Part shown: positions 6,201 to 10,293 of the stretch, piece by piece
Layout of the letters: each line of letters starts with the position of its first letter
Numbering within the stretch: position 1 is the stretch's first letter
Assembly: GCA_016218095.1 (NCBI GenBank)
Contig: JACREV010000073.1
Span: 1 to 10,293, forward strand
Reading direction: 5' to 3'
Source: Deltaproteobacteria bacterium
GTDB taxonomy: Bacteria; Desulfobacterota; GWC2-55-46
Length of the DNA: 10,293 bases
Position numbers and translations under genes: made by a program
The notes under the pieces: generated by a model
What the model saw: the letters and a program-made list of their open reading frames with translations, nothing else
What the model was told of the DNA's origin: nothing
The model's database searches: none

Positions 6201-6310
6201 TTTGCCAGTCCGGCCAGGACCCGCTCGGCGCGGGGCCAAAGCTTGAACCATACCAACGAGGTTGGGTTGCGCAGACCTGATAGTTAAGGCTTTGCCAGTC
6301 CGGCCAGGAC
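6201..6310 (+). repeat. 91-bp constant-length repeat, copy 2, with extra right module in front
   Basis: The module TTTGCCAGTCCGGCCAGGAC occurs at 6201-6220 and again, identical, at 6291-6310, a period of 90. The GC hairpin module CCCGCTCGGCGCGGGGCC is at 6220-6237, sharing one C with the first module. The full element is 6220-6310. An outer stem GCTTTG (6199-6204) / CAAAGC (6237-6242) could enclose both small hairpins in a three-way fold. The element's last base, 6310, is the final base of the NifU-gene stop codon, so it sits directly at that gene's 3' end. Confidence 0.8.
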
Positions 6311-6792
6311 TATACCGCGTCCACCCTTTTGATCTCAGGCGCGAACTTCTTTACGGTAGACTCTACACCGGCCTTGAGCGTCATACCGGCCGAGGGGCAT
6401 CCGCCGCACGCGCCCTTGAGCCTCACGGTGACGACCTTTTCGACGTCGTCGATCTCGACGAGTTCCACGTCCCCACCGTCGGCCTGCAGATACGGCCTCA
6501 CCTGTTCGAGCGCCGCTTCGACCTTTGCTTTAAGCTCCTCGCCAGAGGACTCGGGCATCTTGAGTTTGGTGATGTCGACCACCCAGTCCTCCGGGCCGTT
6601 GGAGACATACTCCCATGAGAACTTGTCCTTGTACTCCCCCTCGAACTGGTACCTTAAGGGTTTCGGGTCGTGGTCGTTTATGATGCGTAGCACGCCCTCG
6701 GACGGAAGTTCCTCCCATGAGTCGAATATCCGGGGGTGTCTCTCGAATACGGGTATGGTCCTTAAGTCCAGCGTGACTATATTCTCCGACAT
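6310..6792 (-). CDS. DUF2249-NifU C-terminal domain fusion protein
   Basis: This 160-residue two-domain protein starts with a DUF2249-like module (about 5-72: LDLRTIPVFERHPRIFDSW, then INDHDPKPL with His41/Asp42, then WEYVSNGPEDWVVDI). A NifU C-terminal domain follows (about 84-156: VRPYLQADGGDVELVEI, then GACGGCPSA with Cys129 and Cys132). The NifU domain is known to assemble and hand on Fe-S clusters through its CxxC pair. DUF2249 has conserved His/Asp and is associated with redox and metal proteins. Fe-S carrier or repair work in the cytoplasm is inferred. The ATG is set by AAGGAGG seven bases upstream. A perfect inverted repeat overlaps that ribosome binding site. The HD-GYP gene ends 113 bp upstream on the same strand. 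No NifS or other Suf/Isc genes are in view. Confidence 0.93.
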   Translation of the reverse strand: MSENIVTLDLRTIPVFERHPRIFDSWEELPSEGVLRIINDHDPKPLRYQFEGEYKDKFSWEYVSNGPEDWVVDITKLKMPESSGEELKAKVEAALEQVRPYLQADGGDVELVEIDDVEKVVTVRLKGACGGCPSAGMTLKAGVESTVKKFAPEIKRVDAV

Positions 6793-6802
6793 GTATACGC
6801 CT

Positions 6803-6835
6803 CCTTGTTAATGAAAAAATGCGTTTTTAACAAGG
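6803..6835 (-). promoter_or_regulatory. Inverted repeat overlapping the NifU-gene ribosome binding site
   Basis: CCTTGTTAA (6803-6811) and TTAACAAGG (6827-6835) are perfect 9-bp arms separated by 15 bp. On the minus strand the downstream arm ends in the AAGG of the AAGGAGG ribosome binding site. An extended -10-like TGTTACTAT (complement of 6838-6846) lies directly upstream. The repeat is thus placed either as an operator at the transcription start or as an mRNA hairpin covering the Shine-Dalgarno sequence. Confidence 0.6.
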
Positions 6836-6905
6836 ATATAGTAACACATGGGCCGGTCAGGGGCCTATGATTTTTATCAGGATCGAGGACGGGCGGAAAG
6901 GGAGG

Positions 6906-8210
6906 TCAGGAGGCGAGGGAGAGCCCCTCGGCCTCTGCCATTATCCGGTCTATTACGGGTTTTTGCGGCCCGGGGTCCCTTGCGGCGATTATCCATCTGC
7001 CGATCTCGCCCTTCAAATCCACCTCAAGGGGCTTTTCATACGGCGCCTTGTCCCTGCTGGAGAATATGAGGACCCGGGGCTGAAGCGGGTGCTCGTGGTT
7101 GGGCATGCGGACTACGGCGAGCTCTCCGGTGGACAGCTCGACGAAGGAGCCTATCGGGTATATGCCGAGCGATCTTATGAGCCTCTCGACGAGCTCGGAG
7201 TCGAAGTGGGTACCGCGCATGAGGTACATCTTTTTGAGCGCCACCTCGGGGAGCATCCCCTTCTGGTAGACCCTGTTGGACGTCATGGCGTCGTAGACGT
7301 CGGCGACGGACGCGATCCTGGCGAAGAGGTGGATGCCGTTGCCGGAGAGACTGTCCTGATAGCCGGAGCCGTCGAATTTTTCATGGTGATGGAGCGTCAC
7401 ATGACGGGACTCATCCGTGATGTCTTTCGTCCTGCAGAGGATGTCGCCCCCGAGCTCGGTATGGCGCTTCATCTCCCTGAACTCGGCGTCCGAAAGGGCC
7501 CCTGGCTTCTTGAGTATCGTCTCGGGCACGAGCATCTTCCCGATGTCGTGGAGTATGGCGCCGACGCCGAGGTTGTGGAGGGCCGTCTCGGAGAGCCCCA
7601 TGTGCCTGCCGAGCGTAAGAGATAGTATGCAGACGTTCACGGAATGCGCGAACGTGTAGTCGTCGAAGCTCTTCAAGCGGGCGAGGCTTGTAAGCGCGTC
7701 CTGGTTCCTGAAGATGGACGAGACCATCCTGCCGACGGTCTCGTTCACAGGCCCGGTCTCTATCTCCTCTCCGGCCCTGACCGATTGCATGAAGCCCCGG
7801 ACGAGGTCCTCGGCCTCGTTCCTTACTTCCCTCGCGTCCTTTAGCTCCTTGTAGAAATCGCCGTAATCAACGGCGGGGGCGGCGGCCTTTGGAACGGGCG
7901 CTTCAGAGGCCCGGAGCTCGACAACGGGAGGCGGCTCTACGGGCTCGTCCGCCTTTTCAAGAGGCCGGCCGGTCTCTGCCCCTGATGATACCGGCCCATC
8001 CATCCGAGGGGTTTTTAAAGGGAGCGGCTGGGGGTCGTCCTCGACTATGTAGGCGCTTAAGTACCCCTTGGACTTGAGCCTGTCTATCTCTGCCCCGTCT
8101 TTTATGAGTATGCTGTTCATAAAAGACAACATCTCTCCGGGCGCGTCTTTTTCGAGCCCTGAGATGTACATTCCGGTATTCAAGTCTTCTATCGGGATCT
8201 TTTTTATCAT
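6906..8210 (-). CDS. HD-GYP domain protein with DUF3391-like N-terminus
   Basis: This 434-residue cytoplasmic signalling protein resembles cyclic-di-GMP phosphodiesterases. Residues 1-60 (MIKKIPIEDLNTGMYISGL...) match the DUF3391-like leader seen in many HD-GYP proteins. Residues 60-115 are a Pro/Ala/Glu-rich linker. The HD-GYP core spans about 180-350: His189 (FAHSVNV), HD pair His221-Asp222 (LHDIGK), His250 (KRHTELGGDIL), HHE at 275-277, DGSGY at 280-284, and ASVADVYDAMTSNRVY (300-315). The third residue of the GYP motif is Gln285 (CAG) instead of Pro. Metal ligands look intact, so hydrolysis is plausible but substrate choice is uncertain. The ATG at 8210 is chosen by homology. A GTG at 8318 would add 36 residues that look non-domain and lacks a ribosome binding site, though the chosen ATG also has only a weak one. 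No receiver domain is present. Confidence 0.92.
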   Translation of the reverse strand: MIKKIPIEDLNTGMYISGLEKDAPGEMLSFMNSILIKDGAEIDRLKSKGYLSAYIVEDDPQPLPLKTPRMDGPVSSGAETGRPLEKADEPVEPPPVVELRASEAPVPKAAAPAVDYGDFYKELKDAREVRNEAEDLVRGFMQSVRAGEEIETGPVNETVGRMVSSIFRNQDALTSLARLKSFDDYTFAHSVNVCILSLTLGRHMGLSETALHNLGVGAILHDIGKMLVPETILKKPGALSDAEFREMKRHTELGGDILCRTKDITDESRHVTLHHHEKFDGSGYQDSLSGNGIHLFARIASVADVYDAMTSNRVYQKGMLPEVALKKMYLMRGTHFDSELVERLIRSLGIYPIGSFVELSTGELAVVRMPNHEHPLQPRVLIFSSRDKAPYEKPLEVDLKGEIGRWIIAARDPGPQKPVIDRIMAEAEGLSLAS

Positions 8211-8229
8211 CGCTGTCGACGGTTTCGGG

Positions 8230-8257
8230 GATTTAATTCCATATGCTTTATCGTCAA
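8230..8257 (-). promoter_or_regulatory. Candidate promoter for the HD-GYP gene
   Basis: On the minus strand TTGACG (complement of 8252-8257) is a good -35 box. TAAATC (complement of 8230-8235) follows at 16-bp spacing as a weak -10 box. Transcription would start shortly before the ATG at 8210, giving a very short leader, in line with the lack of a clear Shine-Dalgarno sequence. Confidence 0.35.
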
Positions 8258-8306
8258 AAAATCGCCGGAACTTTAGCGGGGCGAAGGGGCTGAGGAAAGC
8301 CGCGAT

Positions 8307-8334
8307 TTGACATCGCACGGAACGGGTCTATACT
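8307..8334 (+). promoter_or_regulatory. Near-consensus sigma70-type promoter of the DUF1540 gene
   Basis: TTGACA (8307-8312) is a perfect -35 box, followed after 16 bp by TATACT (8329-8334), a 5/6 match to the -10 consensus. Transcription should begin near 8341, about 30 bases before the start codon. It is the strongest promoter-like signal in the window. Confidence 0.85.
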
Positions 8335-8370
8335 TGAAATAAGGCTTTTTTAACATCAAGGAGGTAGACC

Positions 8371-8667
8371 ATGCCCATAACCATGCCAAAGATATTGAGC
8401 TGTTCTGTGCTTGACTGCGCGTACAACATAAACAGCGAATGCCACACCATGGCCATAACCGTCGGGGACGCCAATCACGCGGAGTGCGACACCTTCTACA
8501 AGGCCGGGGCCAAGGGCGGCGCCGCGGACCTCGTAGGCGGCGTGGGCGCCTGCAAGGTAAACCTTTGCAGGTTCAACAAGTCGTTCGAGTGCAGCGCGCC
8601 GGGGATAAACGTCGCCCCGCACAGCGGGCACGCCGACTGCAAGACATTCTCCCCCGTTTCGAGATAG
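8371..8667 (+). CDS. Double DUF1540 cysteine-rich protein
   Basis: This 98-residue protein is made of two DUF1540 modules. Module 1 (about 10-42) has Cys11, Cys16, Cys24 and Cys39; module 2 (about 60-93) has Cys61, Cys66, Cys74 and Cys90. Both show the pattern C-x4-C-x-[YF]-N-x-x-x-x-C, a [IV]-x-V strand and a final C-x-TF. The spacing is nearly identical, so the gene most likely arose by internal duplication. DUF1540 has no settled function; a small metal-binding (for example zinc) fold is the usual inference from the cysteines. AAGGAGGT (8358-8365) five bases upstream fixes the ATG at 8371. No signal peptide is seen. With a near-consensus promoter, strong ribosome binding site and strong terminator it is a self-contained and probably highly expressed single-gene unit. 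Confidence 0.9.
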   Translation: MPITMPKILSCSVLDCAYNINSECHTMAITVGDANHAECDTFYKAGAKGGAADLVGGVGACKVNLCRFNKSFECSAPGINVAPHSGHADCKTFSPVSR

Positions 8668-8690
8668 GGGTTTCTGCCGCCTTCCGGGTC

Positions 8691-8730
8691 TTTGCCGTAT
8701 GCGCGGTAAGCGCATACGGCAAAACTTTTT
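8691..8730 (+). terminator. Strong rho-independent terminator after DUF1540 gene
   Basis: TTTGCCGTATGCGC (8691-8704) and GCGCATACGGCAAA (8710-8723) form a perfect 14-bp stem with a GGTAA loop. Five T residues follow at 8726-8730. The end of the T-run is shared with the -35 box of the next promoter. Confidence 0.9.
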
Positions 8731-8757
8731 GACACCCCCTCCACAAGGTGTTATATA
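8729..8757 (+). promoter_or_regulatory. Promoter of the SAM hydroxide adenosyltransferase-dtd operon
   Basis: TTGACA (8729-8734), a 17-bp spacer and TATATA (8752-8757) give a well-spaced sigma70-type promoter. Its -35 box begins inside the T-tract of the DUF1540 terminator. The predicted leader is about 45 bases. Confidence 0.75.
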
Positions 8758-8807
8758 AGGCTGAGGGCCTTTAAGCCCCTACTTTTTCCGCCGGATGCCG
8801 CCTCAAA

Positions 8808-9587
8808 ATGCTCATAACCCTTACAACCGACTTCGGCCTCAAGGACCCGTACCAGGGCGCGATGAAGGGCGCTATCCTCTCCGTAAACCCGGAGGCGCGG
8901 GTCATCGATATCACGCACCTCGTCTCTCCGGGCGATATCATCGAGGGCGCGTTCGTGCTCCTGGAGTCCTACGGCTTCTTCCCGGACGGGACGGTCCATG
9001 TGGCTGTAGTGGACCCTGGTGTCGGGGGAATGAGGAGGCCTATGCTCGTCGAAACCGAAAGGTTCTTGTTCGTCGGGCCGGACAACGGCCTCTTTAGCCT
9101 CGTTCTACGGAATGAAAAGGTGAAGAGGGTCGTCCAGCTTACAGAGGAGAAGTATTTTAGAAAAGAGGTCTCGAACACCTTCCACGGCAGGGACGTATTC
9201 GGTCCCGTTGCCGCGCATCTGAGCCTTGGGGTGAGCCCCTCTGCATTCGGTCCCGAGATAACCGATATCCTTGAAATAAGCCTGCCAAAACCCTCGCTAG
9301 AAATGGGGGTCATCACGGGCGAGGTAATATATATCGATTCGTTCGGGAACATAATAACGAATATCGATGGAGGCGACGCGCTCTCGTTCGGCGTGGATGC
9401 CGAACTGGAGCTTAACGGCAAGGGCGTTGAGGGCCTGAAGAGGACTTATTCCGAGGTAACCGGCGGCTCTGCGCTCGCGCTCATAAGCAGTTCGGGGTTT
9501 CTGGAGATAGCCGTAAACGGCGGAGACGCGGCGCGCCTCTTCAATGCGCAAGTAGGCGACAAGGTCCTCTTGAGGGCAAGGGGATGA
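8808..9587 (+). CDS. S-adenosyl-L-methionine hydroxide adenosyltransferase (DUF62)
   Basis: This 259-residue protein belongs to the DUF62 family, related to fluorinase and chlorinase. Members hydrolyse SAM to adenosine and L-methionine using an activated water. Visible family marks are LTTDFG (5-10, Asp8 for ribose binding), DPYQGAMKG (13-21), VVDPGVGG (67-74) and the triad Asp69, Arg76 and His126 (FHGRDVF) that marks the hydroxide enzymes. Others are GPDNGL (90-95) and DSFGNIITNI (177-186) at the start of the C-terminal barrel. Length is normal for the family. The ATG at 8808 places LTTDFG at the usual position, although no clear Shine-Dalgarno sequence precedes it. It has its own promoter and overlaps dtd by four bases, so both are translated from one mRNA. 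The physiological reason for SAM hydrolysis is not settled. Confidence 0.95.
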   Translation: MLITLTTDFGLKDPYQGAMKGAILSVNPEARVIDITHLVSPGDIIEGAFVLLESYGFFPDGTVHVAVVDPGVGGMRRPMLVETERFLFVGPDNGLFSLVLRNEKVKRVVQLTEEKYFRKEVSNTFHGRDVFGPVAAHLSLGVSPSAFGPEITDILEISLPKPSLEMGVITGEVIYIDSFGNIITNIDGGDALSFGVDAELELNGKGVEGLKRTYSEVTGGSALALISSSGFLEIAVNGGDAARLFNAQVGDKVLLRARG

Positions 9588-10033
9588 GGGCCGTCATCCA
9601 GAGGGTAAAGTCAGCCTCCGTATCGGTCGACGGGAAGGTGGTCGGAGAGATAGGCAAGGGGATACTCGCCTATGTCGGCGTCGAGAAAGGGGACGTCGAG
9701 GCGGATTTAAGATTCATCTCGTCCAAGATAGCGTCTTTGAGGATATTCGGAGACAGCGAGGGCAGGATGAACCTCTCGGTCAAAGACATTGGCGGCTCTG
9801 TCCTCGTCATCTCCCAGTTCACGCTCCTCGGCGATTGCACGAAGGGGAGGAGGCCGTCGTTCGACAGGGCAGAGTCGCCCGGGGAGGCGAAGGTGCTTTA
9901 CGAGAGGGTGGCCGTCGCCCTCCGCGAAGAGGGGCTTAAGGTAGAGACAGGCGAGTTCCAGGCGCATATGGAGGTGGAGAGCGTAAACGACGGGCCGGTG
10001 ACGTTTATCCTGGAAAGCAGGAAGGGAGAGTAA
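9584..10033 (+). CDS. dtd: D-aminoacyl-tRNA deacylase
   Basis: This 149-residue protein is a full-length D-aminoacyl-tRNA deacylase, which removes D-amino acids (and glycine mischarged on tRNA-Ala) from tRNAs in the cytoplasm, protecting translation. It starts with the typical MRAVIQRVKSASVSVDG and carries the SQFTLLGD motif (77-84, with Thr80) and the NDGPVTFIL segment (135-143), whose Gly137-Pro138 form the cross-subunit Gly-cisPro motif. KGRRPSF (87-93) is also conserved. The start codon overlaps the upstream stop in an ATGA arrangement, which implies coupled translation. Two stop codons (TAA TAA) end the gene. A terminator-like hairpin lies about 50 bp downstream. Nothing is missing or unusual; family identity is very clear. 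Confidence 0.97.
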   Translation: MRAVIQRVKSASVSVDGKVVGEIGKGILAYVGVEKGDVEADLRFISSKIASLRIFGDSEGRMNLSVKDIGGSVLVISQFTLLGDCTKGRRPSFDRAESPGEAKVLYERVAVALREEGLKVETGEFQAHMEVESVNDGPVTFILESRKGE

Positions 10034-10085
10034 TAAGTAAGGAGTTTTTTTCGATTATCGGGTCTTCAGCTCAAGGCCTTTTTGC

Positions 10086-10104
10086 GCCCTGCCGGGCTTT
10101 TTTT
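10086..10104 (+). terminator. Probable terminator of the dtd operon
   Basis: GCCC-TGCC-GGGC (10086-10097) is a short GC stem directly followed by seven T residues (10098-10104). The stem has only four pairs, so efficiency is uncertain, but the placement after dtd and the T-run support it. Confidence 0.6.
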
Positions 10105-10137
10105 CGGCATGGGGCTTCTCGCTACGCCCTCCCCCTC

Positions 10138-10234
10138 CCCGCTCGGCGCGGGGCCAGAGTTCTTCGGAAGCTATTGAGGTTAGGGTACGAATCACCTTCG
10201 ATACGAACTTTGCCAGTCCGGCGAGGACCGCTCG
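10138..10234 (+). repeat. 91-bp constant-length repeat, copy 3, with partial next module
   Basis: The GC module CCCGCTCGGCGCGGGGCC is at 10138-10155 and TTTGCCAGTCCGGCGAGGAC at 10209-10228 (19 of 20 matches to the 6291-6310 copy). The interval between module starts is 71 bp, as in the other two copies. CCGCTCG (10228-10234) follows directly and looks like the start of another GC module, giving the same 90-bp period as copy 2. It lies past the dtd terminator. Confidence 0.75.
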
Positions 10235-10293
10235 CCCCTGAGTAAGCTTCGCGCCTTTTTACTTCCTCGGACGCTCGCGCTTCGCGATTTAGC
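10235..10293. other. Window edge, no gene seen
   Basis: The last bases contain a small hairpin CGCG-CTT-CGCG (10276-10286). A minus-strand frame is open from the edge to about 10190 but runs through the repeat module and has no domain-like content, so it is not called as a gene. Confidence 0.4.

Larger units (their letters stand above)
5676..6309. other. Long gene-free region between the island and the NifU gene
   Basis: The first part (to about 5850) is AT-rich and holds the operon promoter candidate and the right direct repeat. The remainder is GC-richer. A 9-bp inverted repeat CCGCAACAA/TTGTTGCGG (5927-5935/6018-6026) spans 91 bp in total. On the minus strand one frame is open from 6045 to the TAG at 5770 (91 codons) but has no ATG, and GTG or TTG occurs only near its end, so it is not called as a gene. 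The last 110 bp are repeat modules: TTTGCCAGTCCGGCCAGGAC at 6201-6220 and the 91-bp element at 6220-6310. No RNA gene was recognised. Confidence 0.5.

Noticed and set aside
6074..6256. Minus-strand open frame encoding a WPRAERVLAGLAK-containing peptide
   Set aside because: The peptide is a translation of the repeat modules; there is no ribosome binding site or domain.
6201..6310. Two identical 20-bp modules 90 bp apart, resembling a CRISPR repeat-spacer-repeat
   Set aside because: Only one unit is present, the interval is too long for a usual spacer, no cas genes are nearby, and the middles of the three loci retain in-register similarity, which points to a diverging element.
6867..7625. 252-codon plus-strand open frame opposite the HD-GYP gene
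   Set aside because: It mirrors a conserved coding region on the other strand and shows no motif of its own.
8211..8318. 36-residue N-terminal extension of the HD-GYP protein from a GTG start
   Set aside because: No ribosome binding site precedes it, it covers the likely promoter, and the family leader MIKKIPIEDL begins at the internal ATG.
8439..8732. 97-codon frame overlapping the DUF1540 gene
   Set aside because: It is an Arg/Gly-rich out-of-frame shadow that runs through the terminator hairpin.

Overview
The window reads as a chromosomal stretch of a Gram-negative-type bacterium with GC-rich housekeeping DNA. Gene types such as a SAP/Cys-tail mini-protein, a DUF2249-NifU fusion, an HD-GYP protein with a DUF3391-like N-terminus and small DUF1540 and YHS proteins fit a Desulfobacterota (former Deltaproteobacteria) or related lineage. 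That placement is an inference from gene content and style; no rRNA or marker phylogeny is available here. No rRNA, tRNA, CRISPR array or transposase gene was recognised.

Layout. (1) 1-1215 (+): 3' part of a cytoplasmic REC-coiled-coil-histidine kinase. (2) 1216-1540: hairpin-dense convergent intergenic DNA, bounded by imperfect inverted repeats and holding copy 1 of a 91-bp repeat. (3) 1541-2923 (-): MBL/beta-CASP/RMMBL RNase-like protein. (4) 3147-3335 and 3456-3626 (+): two very small metal-ligand-rich proteins (SAP+Cys and YHS), closed by a strong terminator. (5) About 3660-5820: a visibly AT-richer island with a two-gene minus-strand operon, a secreted propeller-like protein followed by a leaderless FlgJ/GH73-type glucosaminidase. 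It is flanked by imperfect direct repeats. (6) 5853-6310: gene-free GC-rich DNA ending in copy 2 of the 91-bp repeat. (7) 6310-6792 (-) DUF2249-NifU and 6906-8210 (-) HD-GYP phosphodiesterase. (8) 8371-8667 (+): double DUF1540 protein with a near-consensus promoter and a 14-bp-stem terminator. (9) 8808-10033 (+): SAM hydroxide adenosyltransferase (DUF62) overlapping dtd by four bases, with its own promoter overlapping the previous terminator. (10) 10034-10293: terminator and copy 3 of the 91-bp repeat.

How the genes relate. Most are independent one- or two-gene units: signalling (histidine kinase, HD-GYP), RNA processing (beta-CASP), Fe-S handling (NifU domain), SAM hydrolysis and D-aminoacyl-tRNA proofreading. 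Only 5675-3840 and 8808-10033 look like tight operons.

The most unusual signals are non-coding. Three loci carry a 91-bp element of exactly constant length, with conserved ends (an 18-bp GC hairpin and a 20-bp hairpin module) and a diverged 53-bp middle. The AT-rich cassette lies between direct repeats. A perfect 9-bp inverted repeat covers part of the NifU-gene ribosome binding site.
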